Part shown: positions 1-8,252 of the stretch, piece by piece
Position numbering within the stretch: position 1 is the stretch's first letter
Layout of the letters: the number at the start of each line of letters is the position of its first letter
NCBI RefSeq assembly: GCF_017313085.1
Contig: NZ_JAFLNF010000010.1
Coordinates: 1-64,000 of the forward strand
From: Roseibium limicola
GTDB taxonomy: Bacteria > Pseudomonadota > Alphaproteobacteria > Rhizobiales > Stappiaceae
Reading direction: 5' to 3'
DNA: 64,000 nucleotides
Notes under the pieces: model-generated
Database searches by the model: none
What the model was told of the DNA's origin: nothing
The model's input: the letters and a program-made list of their open reading frames with translations, nothing else
Position numbers and translations under genes: made by a program

Positions 1-121
1 CAAGCCCCCGCGTGACACAGGCAAGCCCGCAAAAAACAAACCCATAAACGCGGACAATCGCCACAAAGCAAAAGCTTAAAAAACAAACCCGCCGGAAATC
101 GACGGGTTTGTCAGCAGTCTG

Positions 122-150
122 AGGCCGCCCACCCGGGCGGCCTTTTTATT
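122..150 (+). terminator. Rho-independent terminator of an upstream, off-window gene
   Basis: A 9-bp GC-rich stem (AGGCCGCCC at 122-130, GGGCGGCCT at 135-143) with a 4-nt loop is followed by a T run. A second, weaker hairpin (AAACCCG / CGGGTTT, 85-109) lies just before it. No gene is visible in positions 1-121, so this probably ends a transcript that starts outside the window. Confidence 0.75.
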
Positions 151-158
151 ACGCATGC

Positions 159-786
159 CACCTCTGCGTCATGCCATGGCTTGACCATGGCATCCATGCC
201 GTTACGTCCCCTCTCGGTGAGGCTGATCGTGTGACACGGGAGTGGCCTGGATCCTCGGGTCGAGCCCGAGGATGACGGAGTGGCGAGGTTGGGGTGTGGT
301 GGAGATGGCAGGTGTCGCCCTTCCCACCTCTGCGTCATGCCATGGCTTGACCATGGCATCCACGCCGTTACGTTTCCTCTCGGGAAGACTGATCGTGTGA
401 CACGGGAGTGGCCTGGATCCTCGGGTTGAGCCCGAGGATGACGGAGTGGCGAGGTTGGGGTGTGGTGGAGATGGCAGGTGTCGCCCTTCCCACCTCTGCG
501 TCATGCCATGGCTTGACCATGGCATCCATGCCGTTACGTCTCCACGCGGGGAGCTTGTTTGTGTGGCAACGGAGCGGCCTGGATCCTCGGGTGGAGCCCG
601 AGGATGACGGAGTGGCGAGGTTGGGGTGTGGTGGAGATGGCAGGTGTCGCCCTTCCCACCTCTGCGTCATGCCATGGCTTGACCATGGCATCCATGCCGT
701 TACGTCTCCACGCGGGGAGCTTGTTTGTGTGGCAACGGAGCGGCCTGGATCCTCGGGTCGAGCCCGAGGATGACGGAGTGGTGAGG
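159..786. repeat. 166-bp tandem repeat, 3.8 copies, each with two palindromes
   Basis: Copies start at 159, 325, 491 and 657, an exact 166-bp period; the fourth is cut short at about 786. Each unit holds two palindromes of the family scattered over this window, in opposite orientation. The first has flank GTCAT, arms GCCATGG/CCATGGC and loop CTTGA. The second is its reverse-oriented relative with arms CCTCGGG/CCCGAGG and loop TCGAG. The copies differ mainly in a 25-bp spacer (ACGTCCCCTCTCGG-like in some, ACGTCTCCACGCGG-like in others). Reading frames across the array are by-products of the repeats. The array lies directly downstream of the 3' end of znuA. Confidence 0.9.
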
Positions 787-817
787 ATGGGACGCGATGA
801 GGTCAGTGCGCCGGGCG

Positions 818-1924
818 CTAGTCCTTGGCGCAGGTGGCGATGGCGTCGGCCATGGCGGTGAGCAGTGCCGGGTAGAGATCCGGGCCGGCCGCCAGATCAG
901 CGCCGAGCGGGTCGAGGGTGCCAATCTTCAGGCCCGAGGATTCTTGCAGGAGTTTTACCCGTTTGGCAGTGAATTGCGGTTCGGCAAAGATGCAGCGAAT
1001 GCCGCGTTCCTTTACCAGCGTTTCCAATGCCGACATGCTGGAGGCTCCGGACTGGACCTCCGGATTGGGAGAGACGGCCGCCTCGAAGTGCAGGTCGAAG
1101 CTCTCTTCGAAATAGTGATAGGCGTCATGGAAGACGATCATGCCGGTGCCACGCGCCGCGGCGACGCGACTGTTGATCTCGTCGGACAGCGCGCTGATCG
1201 AGATTTCAAGGGCCCGGGCATTCTCCTGATAGCGGGCGGCATTGTCCGGGTCCATCGCGCCAAGGCGAGCTGCCACTGTGGCGGCGATCAGCTTGGCATT
1301 ATTCGGTGACAGCCAAATGTGGGCGTCAAGGCCGGTGTGGTGATGCGCGCCCTCAGGGTGGCCGTCCTCATGATCCGCTTCTTCGTGGTCTCCATGATCT
1401 GCGTGATCTGCATGTTCTTCGTGGTCGGCATGACCTGCCTCATGCTGTGCGTCGTGATGATCTTCATGATCATCATGGTCCGGATGGCCCCAATCGTCGC
1501 TGTCGCGGTAGGACAGAAGCTGCAGTCCGTCGATCTCCATCAGTTCGAGAACGCCGTCCTGCTTGCCCAGGCTTGCCAGCGGCTTTTCCAGTGCGCTTTC
1601 CAGGTTTTCTCCAACCCAGATGATCAGATCAGCTTTCTGCAGTTTTGCTGCTTGCGACGGCTTCAGCGCCAGTTCATGCGGCGAGGTCGAGCCTTCAATC
1701 AGAAGCTCGGGTGCGCCGATGCCCTGCATGACGGCGGCGATAAGCGAGTGGATTGGCTTGATCGTCACAACCACACCCGGCGCGGCATAAGCTTGCGGCG
1801 AGGTGGCGATGGCAAGCGCGGCTGAGAGGGGCAGACCAAGTGCCAACGCGGCAAGCTGGCGACGAAGGGCACGGGGCTGTTTCCAGTTGGAAAAAAGGCT
1901 AAGGGAGGACATTTGCAAAACCAT
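818..1924 (-). CDS. znuA: Zinc ABC transporter periplasmic substrate-binding protein, ZnuA-like
   Basis: This is a cluster A-I metal-binding protein that captures Zn2+ in the periplasm for a ZnuBC importer. The 368-residue product has a signal peptide (basic start, then a hydrophobic stretch ending near AYAA). It then shows the family's metal-ligand motifs: TIKPIHS, GLDAHIWLSP, VFHDAYHYFE and a C-terminal TLDPLG. Between the first and second ligand motifs is a His/Asp/Glu-rich loop of about 50 residues, typical of zinc (not manganese) proteins. No znuB, znuC or zur gene is adjacent, so the partners lie elsewhere or upstream of the window. The ATG at 1924, or an in-frame ATG at 1912, has no Shine-Dalgarno sequence, and a Zur-like site abuts it, so translation may be leaderless or the start may be further in. 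The family assignment is firm; the start is uncertain. Confidence 0.92.
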   Translation of the reverse strand: MVLQMSSLSLFSNWKQPRALRRQLAALALGLPLSAALAIATSPQAYAAPGVVVTIKPIHSLIAAVMQGIGAPELLIEGSTSPHELALKPSQAAKLQKADLIIWVGENLESALEKPLASLGKQDGVLELMEIDGLQLLSYRDSDDWGHPDHDDHEDHHDAQHEAGHADHEEHADHADHGDHEEADHEDGHPEGAHHHTGLDAHIWLSPNNAKLIAATVAARLGAMDPDNAARYQENARALEISISALSDEINSRVAAARGTGMIVFHDAYHYFEESFDLHFEAAVSPNPEVQSGASSMSALETLVKERGIRCIFAEPQFTAKRVKLLQESSGLKIGTLDPLGADLAAGPDLYPALLTAMADAIATCAKD

Positions 1925-1948
1925 GTTATGTTATCAAGTAACAGTAAC
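1925..1948 (-). promoter_or_regulatory. Zur-like operator overlapping the znuA start region
   Basis: An AT-rich dyad centred on GTTATCAAGTAAC (1930-1942), flanked by further GTTA/GTAAC half-sites, lies directly before the znuA start. Alphaproteobacterial Zur boxes are AT-rich GTTAT...ATAAC dyads, so zinc-dependent repression is the natural reading. Its position against the start codon is unusual and fits a short or absent leader. The assignment rests on motif resemblance and context only. Confidence 0.5.
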
Positions 1949-2222
1949 TCTATAACGTGTCAGGTGCGGGCCATCAAGCGCGATTTCAAAAAAACAGCGG
2001 GCACGTCGCTGTGGTGGCTGCAGAACGCTTTCTTGCCTCTAGGGGACCTCTTGTAGGGTTCGTGCAATCGCGGTTCAGTATTCTGACGTATTTTCCATGG
2101 AAAACCCTTGGTAAGATCTTGTCGTTTATACTCATGCAAATTCATCCCGGCTTTCGGGCTGTGGAGAATGAGGAGTAACAGCGGAGCCTTGAGCTTCGCC
2201 CAGTGAGGCAGGGTGATTTTGA
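1949..2222. other. Divergent intergenic region, no gene seen
   Basis: The stretch between znuA and the EAL gene holds no convincing reading frame or RNA. A purine-rich GAGGCAGGG about 11-20 bases before 2223 can serve as the ribosome-binding site of the EAL gene. Confidence 0.4.
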
Positions 2223-3842
2223 ATGTCCAGAACGGCAGTGCCAGGCTCTGTTCCAAAATTTTGGTTGGTCGCCGTTTCTCTGTTTTTGTTCGCATTGTGC
2301 CTGATCTCTGTTGTGCTGCTGACAAAGAACGAAGAAGAAAGGGAGTTGCGCTACGAAGCGGAGCTTCTGGTGAGGAATGTCCTGGACGCGCTGCAGGAAC
2401 GCGAAAGGGTGTTTCGCGACCCGATCCTGGTTGCGTCAGGTGACTGTAGCGAAGCCAGTCTGGCGACGTTTCGCGAAACCTTGTTCGGCTTTACCCTGCT
2501 TACCGATATTGTTGTTTTCGAAGAGGCTGGCGACGCCATTCTCTGCTCGGCGACCATGGGCGCCCTGAAAGAGCCGCATGTTGTCGTCGGACGTGAGATT
2601 GAGTCCCTAGTCTATCTGCATCGCCAGATCATCGTGGATGTCCGGCTGCCATTTCTCCCTCAGGTTGCTGGCCATCACCTGGAGAGACGCCGGCGTATCG
2701 GTGTGATTCTGGACCCGAAGCGGGCCCGTGGGCATGTGCCCGATCACCGTTGGCAGGTCTACTCGGTGGATCTGTCGGGTGCGTTCATAGCGCACGTCCA
2801 TGGCAACCCGATGTTGCGGGAGCTGGCCGCGCGCAACACTCTGACCAGCTTCTTTTGGGCGACCGTCACGCATTGCAACAAGGATCTTGGCGTGTTTTGT
2901 GTGGTCACAGCCAATTCACCGCTCAGTGTTGCCAGAAACCAACGGCTCATGATTGTTCTGGGCGGCCTGACTTCGCTTTGTATCGCTGTGCTGTTTTATC
3001 TGGTTTCCAAGCGGTCTCTGGAGAAACGCCTGAGTGTGAGTGGGCGGATATTGCGTGCTCTCAGGCACCAGGGAAAGGGCTTTGCCTGCCACTATCAGCC
3101 GATCATCGACATGAACACGGGACGTGTTGCTGGCTGTGAGGTGCTTGCGCGGTTTGAGGATGAGTATGGGCGGCTCAGCCCTCTGGACTTCATTCACGTG
3201 ATTGAGAGGGAAGGGAAGTCCTGGGCATTTACCGAAATGCTCTTTCGGATTGTGCTGCGCGAACTTGAGAGCCTTGGCTCGCTTCCTGACGGCTTCCGTT
3301 TGTCCTTGAATTTCTATCCGGCAGACCTCTGTGATAAAAACCTTCAGCGCATCAAGGGCTGCAGTGCCTTGGCTGGCCTGCGTCAGCGGAATATTCAGAT
3401 TGTCTGTGAAATCCTGGAAACCGGCATGGGCCATGGCAACGGCATGGTGGAAACTTTCAGGTGGCTGAAGCAGGCGGGCCTGGATGTTGCCATCGACGAT
3501 TTCGGGACGGGATATTCCAACCTGCAGCAGTTGCAACAGGTCGATGCAGACTACCTGAAGATCGACAAGTCGTTCACCGACGAGATTGACCCGGCGCGCA
3601 AAAGCGTCAAGGGATCCTTTTTCCGCCATATCGTGGCAATCGGCGAGGAGGCAGGCATTGCGATGATCGCCGAGGGCGTGGAAACACCAGCTCAGGTCCA
3701 GGCTCTGGCCGCTTATGGCATTCCCTATGCCCAGGGCTATTATTTCTCCCGCCCTGTGCCAGCGGTCGAATTTGCGAAAATTATCGGGCATTGCTATCCG
3801 GTGTCCGCGAACTCCCAGGTCGCAGCGACGGCTCGCTCCTGA
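2223..3842 (+). CDS. Membrane-bound CSS-motif / EAL-domain cyclic-di-GMP phosphodiesterase
   Basis: The protein (539 residues) is predicted to hydrolyse c-di-GMP to pGpG. It has a transmembrane helix at about 12-34, a periplasmic region with a DCS...ILCSA pattern matching the CSS-motif sensor, a second helix at about 240-260, and a cytoplasmic EAL domain at about 280-530. The signature reads EVLAR rather than EALxR, but the catalytic set is present: E306, the Asn in LSLNF, the Glu in CEILETG, the pair D425-D426 in DDFGTGYS, K446, E484 and Q504. It should therefore be active. CSS-EAL proteins are known to respond to the redox state of periplasmic cysteines. There is no GGDEF domain. It looks monocistronic. 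Confidence 0.9.
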   Translation: MSRTAVPGSVPKFWLVAVSLFLFALCLISVVLLTKNEEERELRYEAELLVRNVLDALQERERVFRDPILVASGDCSEASLATFRETLFGFTLLTDIVVFEEAGDAILCSATMGALKEPHVVVGREIESLVYLHRQIIVDVRLPFLPQVAGHHLERRRRIGVILDPKRARGHVPDHRWQVYSVDLSGAFIAHVHGNPMLRELAARNTLTSFFWATVTHCNKDLGVFCVVTANSPLSVARNQRLMIVLGGLTSLCIAVLFYLVSKRSLEKRLSVSGRILRALRHQGKGFACHYQPIIDMNTGRVAGCEVLARFEDEYGRLSPLDFIHVIEREGKSWAFTEMLFRIVLRELESLGSLPDGFRLSLNFYPADLCDKNLQRIKGCSALAGLRQRNIQIVCEILETGMGHGNGMVETFRWLKQAGLDVAIDDFGTGYSNLQQLQQVDADYLKIDKSFTDEIDPARKSVKGSFFRHIVAIGEEAGIAMIAEGVETPAQVQALAAYGIPYAQGYYFSRPVPAVEFAKIIGHCYPVSANSQVAATARS

Positions 3843-4046
3843 TCTTCATACCTCTGCTTTTGTTGGAGAAAGTCCTCCGCATAGGTGTGTTGCACTGGAC
3901 ATCTCGCGCCTGACCGTGGGACGAGAGATCTGATGGTCTGCGTGCTGAGTCCGGATCCTTGATTTTGTATATGTCGCGCACCTGGGCCCTTGCCGCAGAG
4001 GAGGCGTCCTGCGCCTGCCGCACACGATAGCTACGGAGTTCTTCAG

Positions 4047-4796
4047 TTGGAGTTCGATCTTTTCTCGTTGGCCATTGCGCTTCTCGCCTGCGCCATGGGC
4101 GGGCTGCTGAAAGGCGCGACCGGAGCGGGGGCGCCGATCATCGGCATTCCGGTCCTGACGGCGCTGGTCGACATTCAGTTCGCAGTCGCCGTCTTCGTCG
4201 TTCCCAACCTACTGACCAACATCTGGCAGGCCTGGCTGTATCGGCGTCACCTGCTGCCTGTGCCGTTTCTGGCACTGTTTGGCGGCGGCGGCGCACTCGG
4301 GGCCATCATCGGCACCTATCTTCTGTCCGAACTGCCGGGCGAGACGCTGGAAATCGCCATGGCCCTGGTTGTCATCGGCTATGTCGGATTCCGCCTTTGG
4401 AAGACGGATTGGGCTCTGACTTATCCAGGTGCGGTGAGGCTGGCACTGCCGCTTGGCTTTCTCGGTGGCATGATGCAGGGCGCAACCGGCCTTTCGGCCC
4501 CGGCCTCTCTGACCTTCCTCAATGCCTTGAAGCTGCCTCGGGCAGCCTTCATTGCGACGATCTCGGTGTTCTTCGCGTTGATGACCGTGACCCAGATCGA
4601 GCGCATGGTGGCTGTCGGACTGTTGACCGAGGAGCGGTTTCTGATCGGACTGGCCGCAACAGTGGCCTCATTGATCGCCATGCCTGCAGGCGCCTGGGTT
4701 GGCGAGCGGGTGTCGCGTCAGGTCTTCGACTGGGGTATTTTGGTGCTGCTCGTCATCCTGGCCCTGAAGATCCTCACCGGTGCGCTGTTAGGCTAG
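4047..4796 (+). CDS. TauE/SafE-family sulfite/anion exporter, inner-membrane protein
   Basis: This is a polytopic membrane protein with two TauE/SafE halves. Glycine-rich signatures GGLLKGATGAGAP near the N-terminus and GGMMQGATGLSAP in the middle are the duplicated family motif. About seven to eight hydrophobic segments are visible. Family members move sulfite, sulfoacetate or other organosulfur anions; the substrate here cannot be read from sequence. I chose the TTG at 4047 because GGAG lies 8 bases before it and the product then starts MEFDLFSLAIA (249 residues); an in-frame TTG at 3990 would add 19 poorly conserved residues. It has no partner genes and converges on wrbA. Confidence 0.88.
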   Translation: MEFDLFSLAIALLACAMGGLLKGATGAGAPIIGIPVLTALVDIQFAVAVFVVPNLLTNIWQAWLYRRHLLPVPFLALFGGGGALGAIIGTYLLSELPGETLEIAMALVVIGYVGFRLWKTDWALTYPGAVRLALPLGFLGGMMQGATGLSAPASLTFLNALKLPRAAFIATISVFFALMTVTQIERMVAVGLLTEERFLIGLAATVASLIAMPAGAWVGERVSRQVFDWGILVLLVILALKILTGALLG

Positions 4797-4804
4797 AGAC
4801 CTCG

Positions 4805-4836
4805 CAAAAAAAAGCGGAGTGCCGAAGCACTCCGCT
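4805..4836 (-). terminator. Rho-independent terminator of wrbA
   Basis: A perfect 10-bp stem, AGCGGAGTGC (4813-4822) and GCACTCCGCT (4827-4836), with loop CGAA is preceded on the plus strand by eight A. On the minus strand this is a stem followed by U8, so it terminates wrbA, which ends at 4871. Confidence 0.9.
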
Positions 4837-4870
4837 GAAGTTTGGGCCTTTCTCACGGGAGGAGAGAAGC

Positions 4871-5494
4871 TCAGGCCGGCTCGGCAACCTTGGCACCGGC
4901 GAGCAGCTTGCCAGCTGTTTCAGCCACGAACTTGCCCTGGTAGCGCGCGCCATCCAGTTCGATCTTGCTCGGCAGACGTTCGCCCTTGCCACCGGAGATG
5001 GTTGTTGCACCATAGGGCGAACCACCGGCGATTTCGTCCAGGGTCATTTGACCGGCGTAGGAATAGGGCAGGCCAGTCACCACCATGCCGAAGTGCAGGA
5101 AGGTGTTCAGCAGACCGAAGAGTGTGCCCTCGTTGCCGCCGTGCTGGGTGGCGCTGGAGGTGAATGCACCACCGACCTTGCCTTCCAGAGCGCCCGTGGC
5201 CCACAGACCGCCAGCCTGTTCCCAGAAGCTTGCCATCTGCGACGGCAGACGACCGAAGCGTGTCGGCGCGCCAACGATGATGGCGTCGTAATCCTTCAGG
5301 TCGTCCGGCTTTGCCAGGGGAGCTGCCTGGTCCAGCTTGAAGTAGCTCTGCTTGGCGATGTCTTCCGGCACGGTCTCGGCAACGCGCTTGACGTCGGCTG
5401 TGGCACCGGTGGAGCGTACGCCCTCGGCAACGGCTTCCGCCATGGCTTCGATGTGGCCGTAGCTGGAATAATAAAGAACGAGAACCTTGGTCAT
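4871..5494 (-). CDS. wrbA: NAD(P)H:quinone oxidoreductase, WrbA type
   Basis: This FMN-dependent flavodoxin-like enzyme reduces quinones by two electrons and so avoids semiquinone radicals. The product is 207 residues, close to the usual 198-200. It starts [19 protein letters not shown], the FMN phosphate-binding loop. Further WrbA motifs are [13 protein letters not shown], the [11 protein letters not shown] stretch that contacts FMN, and [13 protein letters not shown]. The start at 5494 is chosen because it begins exactly at the family N-terminus; an upstream start would add 33 residues unlike the family. It is monocistronic with its own terminator and divergent from the LysR gene. Quinone or oxidative stress control is likely but not shown. 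Confidence 0.95.
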   Translation of the reverse strand: MTKVLVLYYSSYGHIEAMAEAVAEGVRSTGATADVKRVAETVPEDIAKQSYFKLDQAAPLAKPDDLKDYDAIIVGAPTRFGRLPSQMASFWEQAGGLWATGALEGKVGGAFTSSATQHGGNEGTLFGLLNTFLHFGMVVTGLPYSYAGQMTLDEIAGGSPYGATTISGGKGERLPSKIELDGARYQGKFVAETAGKLLAGAKVAEPA

Positions 5495-5826
5495 GGAGAA
5501 CCTCTGAAGTCTGAAAAAACCACCGGCACCATGCCGATCCTTATCACGGCATATGGCATGGGAAACTGATGGGTAAAAGATGCTGCGCTGCACACGCAGT
5601 GTTCATCAGGCGTGAACAGTGAAGTTCCGCAGGGAGACACGCCAATCTGAAGGGTGGGGTGGGGCGATCAGGAATCGCAAGAAACAGCCAGTCAATTCAA
5701 CGTTGCAAACGCGCACTGGAGGCTATGCGGTCGGGGCGGTGAAAATCTCTTGCTCCGACGCTGGCGGCAGTGTCTCATGTGGGTGATCAGTCCAGTGTTA
5801 AACTCTCAAGTGTTGTTGCCAACGGC
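5495..5826. promoter_or_regulatory. Divergent wrbA/lysR control region with two adjacent dyads
   Basis: This gene-free stretch carries two neighbouring inverted repeats with the same geometry: CTGCG-N7-CGCAG (5583-5599) and GTTCA-N7-TGAAC (5601-5617). They lie about 90-120 bases upstream of wrbA, so they could be regulator sites for wrbA or the LysR gene. No small gene is visible. The function is inferred from symmetry alone. Confidence 0.35.
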
Positions 5827-6735
5827 ATGTCTTTTTCCATCCGCCAGTTGCATTATTTTGTGGCCGCAGCAGAACGAGGCTCTATCTCCGGCGCGGCCCA
5901 ATCCTTCAATATCTCTCAGTCTTCCGTGACCGAGGCGATCAAGGCGCTGGAGAGCGATCTTGGGGTGGCTCTGTTTGAACGTCATTCCCGTGGGCTGACG
6001 ATCACTCACAAGGGGCATCAGTTTCTCCGTCATGCGACATCGATCCTGGCCAGTGTCTCCGATGCTCGACGGGCTTTCGTCGAGCCTCCGGATGCCGCAC
6101 CGGGACGGCTGCATCTGGGTGTCACTTCGCTGGTTGCCGGCTATGTGCTGTCGGATATTCTGGCGCGGTATCGCAGAGCTTATCCGGGCGTCCAGGTCAC
6201 GGCGATCGAGGACAGCGGCGAGTATCTGGAGCATTTGCTGATCGGTGGCGAACTGGATGTGGCGGTGATGGTCGTCTCCAATCTGCGCGACCCGATGGCG
6301 CTGCAGTCGGAAATCCTCGAAGTGTCGCCCTACCGCCTGTGGTTGCCCATTGGTCACCGGCTTGAAACCCCGGACAGCGTGGCCCTGTCGGACCTGCTGG
6401 GCGAACCCCTGATCATGCTGACCCTGGATGAAATCGAAGAGGCGACCGGCAAGCTGCTTGGCGCGCTTGGTTCACGCCCGCCCGTCGCGTTCCGCACCCG
6501 TTCGGTCGAGGCGGTGCGCTCGCTGGTGGCAACGGGCGCAGGCATCGCCATCCTGCCGGATCTGGTCTACCGCCCCTGGTCGCTGGAAGGCGACCGGATC
6601 GAATCCCGTGATGTCAGCGGCAGCCTGCCGGTGGTGCAGGTCGGGATTGTCTGGCGCCGCGGCTCGGTGCCGCAAAAGACGACAGCGAATTTCATCGAAC
6701 TGGCCAAGGCCCAGCGCATGCTTCGCAATCGCTAA
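5827..6735 (+). CDS. LysR-family transcriptional regulator, probable regulator of the downstream polyamine operon
   Basis: The product (302 residues from 5827) starts MSFSIRQLHYFVAAAERGS and has the LysR winged helix-turn-helix at about 1-60 (SISGAAQSFNISQSSVTEAIKALE). A two-lobe effector domain follows from about 90. It is transcribed toward the ydcSTUV-patD-like operon 283 bases downstream. The gap holds a perfect LysR-type palindrome, so this is the obvious regulator, with polyamine or a breakdown product as a possible effector. The start at 5827 fits the family N-terminus but lacks a strong Shine-Dalgarno sequence; an in-frame GTG at 5770 would add 19 residues. It is close in type to LysR regulators next to transport operons, but no named orthologue is recognised. 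Confidence 0.88.
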   Translation: MSFSIRQLHYFVAAAERGSISGAAQSFNISQSSVTEAIKALESDLGVALFERHSRGLTITHKGHQFLRHATSILASVSDARRAFVEPPDAAPGRLHLGVTSLVAGYVLSDILARYRRAYPGVQVTAIEDSGEYLEHLLIGGELDVAVMVVSNLRDPMALQSEILEVSPYRLWLPIGHRLETPDSVALSDLLGEPLIMLTLDEIEEATGKLLGALGSRPPVAFRTRSVEAVRSLVATGAGIAILPDLVYRPWSLEGDRIESRDVSGSLPVVQVGIVWRRGSVPQKTTANFIELAKAQRMLRNR

Positions 6736-6877
6736 GCCGCACGGCAGTGGCCGTTTGGGGGTGCGTGCCGTGATTTACCTTACGTGAGATGGCTTTCACG
6801 AAATTCCAAAAATCCTTTTTTAATAAGAGTTTAGAGGAGGTCACTCCTCGGCGGTTCCTGGCTTGTTTGAATTGATG

Positions 6878-6896
6878 GTATCGGAAATTCCGATAC
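6878..6896. promoter_or_regulatory. Perfect 19-bp palindrome, LysR-type operator of the ydc-like operon
   Basis: The sequence GTATCGGAAATTCCGATAC is a perfect 9+1+9 dyad. It contains T-N11-A and ATC-N9-GAT, the classic recognition pattern of LysR regulators. It lies 123 bases before the substrate-binding protein start and 143 bases after the LysR stop codon. A smaller hairpin (GAGGAG/CTCCTC, 6834-6849) precedes it. Confidence 0.65.
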
Positions 6897-7018
6897 ACAC
6901 TTTCTGTTTTTTGAAATTGCGATTGCCAGGGGATCGGCGCACTCTCGGGTCACAATAAAAAGTCCAAAAAATATCACCTCCACACGACCAAAATTCCATT
7001 CAGAGGGAAGGTTTGTTG

Positions 7019-8179
7019 ATGAATAAGTTTCTGACGTGCTGTTCAATCGCATCGCTGCTGATTGCCCAGACTTCCAGCCTCCAGGCTGCTGAAATGATGA
7101 CCGAATTGGGCGCAGGCGAAGGCGAAGTCGTCATCGTTGCCTGGCCGGGTTACATCGAGCGCGGTGAAACCGACAAGTCCTTTGACTGGGTCACTTCGTT
7201 TGAAGAGAAAACCGGCTGCAAGGTCAGTGTGAAATCTGCCAATACATCCGACGAGATGGTTGCGCTTATGAACGAAGGCGGCTTCGATCTCGTCACCGCT
7301 TCCGGTGACGCATCCCTGCGTCTGATTGCCGGCAAGCGCGTGCAGCCGGTCAATGTCGACCTGGTGCCGAGCTGGTCCGACGTCGATGACCGGCTGAAGG
7401 ATGCACCCTGGCACACGGTTGACGGCACCCATTACGGCATTCCCTACATGTGGGGCCCGAATGTTCTGATGTACAACACGGAAGCCTTCTCTGAAGCCCC
7501 GACCAGCTGGAAAGTGGTGTTTGAGGAAATGACCCTGTCGGACGGCAAGTCCAACCAGGGCCGGGTGCAGGCCTATGACGGCCCGATCCACATTGCCGAT
7601 GCCGCCAACTACCTGATGACCCACAAGCCGGAGCTGGGCATCAAGAGCCCGTATGAGCTCAATCAGGAACAATATGACGCGGCTCTGGACCTTCTGCGTC
7701 AGCAGCGCAAACTGGTGTCGCGCTATTGGCATGATGCCTTCATCCAGATCGACGACTTCAAGAACGAAGGTGTTGTCGCCTCCGGTTCCTGGCCGTTTCA
7801 GGTCAACCTGCTGAAGGGCGATGGCGTGCCTGTGGCTTCTGTCATTCCGGAGGAAGGGGCGACGGGCTGGGCCGACACCACCATGCTGCATGCGGAAGCC
7901 GAGCATCCCAACTGCGCCTACATGTGGATGGAACACACGCTGTCGTCCAATCTGCAGAGCGATCTGTCGGTCTGGTTCGGGGCCAATCCGTCCGTGCCGG
8001 CTGCCTGTACCGATGGGCGTGGCATGCAGACGGCTGAAGGCTGCACCGCCAATGGTCTGGATGACTTTGACAAGATCAAGTTCTGGACCACGCCGGTTTC
8101 CAAATGCGAAAGCCAGGAACAGTGCGTTCCCTACTATCGCTGGGTCTCCGACTACATCGGCGTGATCGGCGGCCGCTAA
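7019..8179 (+). CDS. Polyamine ABC transporter substrate-binding protein, YdcS/PotD-like
   Basis: This is a periplasmic binding protein of the spermidine/putrescine class, 386 residues, with a Sec signal peptide (MNKFLTCCSIASLLIAQ...LQAAE). The mature N-terminus EVVIVAWPGYIERG, followed by DWVTSFEEKTGCKV and the YGIPYMWGPNVLMYN motif, is typical of the family. Several cysteines near the C-terminus (VPAAC, EGC, SKCESQEQC) may form disulfides. The ATG at 7019 is preceded by AGAGGGAAGG at suitable spacing, which favours it over the two TTG codons just upstream. It is first in an operon with ATPase, two permeases and an aldehyde dehydrogenase, the arrangement of E. coli ydcSTUV-patD, so a putrescine-like substrate is likely. 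Confidence 0.9.
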   Translation: MNKFLTCCSIASLLIAQTSSLQAAEMMTELGAGEGEVVIVAWPGYIERGETDKSFDWVTSFEEKTGCKVSVKSANTSDEMVALMNEGGFDLVTASGDASLRLIAGKRVQPVNVDLVPSWSDVDDRLKDAPWHTVDGTHYGIPYMWGPNVLMYNTEAFSEAPTSWKVVFEEMTLSDGKSNQGRVQAYDGPIHIADAANYLMTHKPELGIKSPYELNQEQYDAALDLLRQQRKLVSRYWHDAFIQIDDFKNEGVVASGSWPFQVNLLKGDGVPVASVIPEEGATGWADTTMLHAEAEHPNCAYMWMEHTLSSNLQSDLSVWFGANPSVPAACTDGRGMQTAEGCTANGLDDFDKIKFWTTPVSKCESQEQCVPYYRWVSDYIGVIGGR

Positions 8180-8252
8180 GTCGCTTCATCTGACATTCAA
8201 GACCTCCAAACCACCTGCCGGCGCGTCCGGCAGGTGAAGGGACCATGCATCC

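Noticed and set aside
159..786. Possible CRISPR array
   Set aside because: The 166-bp period has no short conserved repeat alternating with unique spacers; whole units are duplicated, and there are no cas genes.
111..861. Several overlapping reading frames of 80-120 codons on both strands in the first 900 bases
   Set aside because: They follow the 166-bp repeat and contain the repeat-derived LGLDPRI peptide; none has a ribosome-binding site or family pattern.
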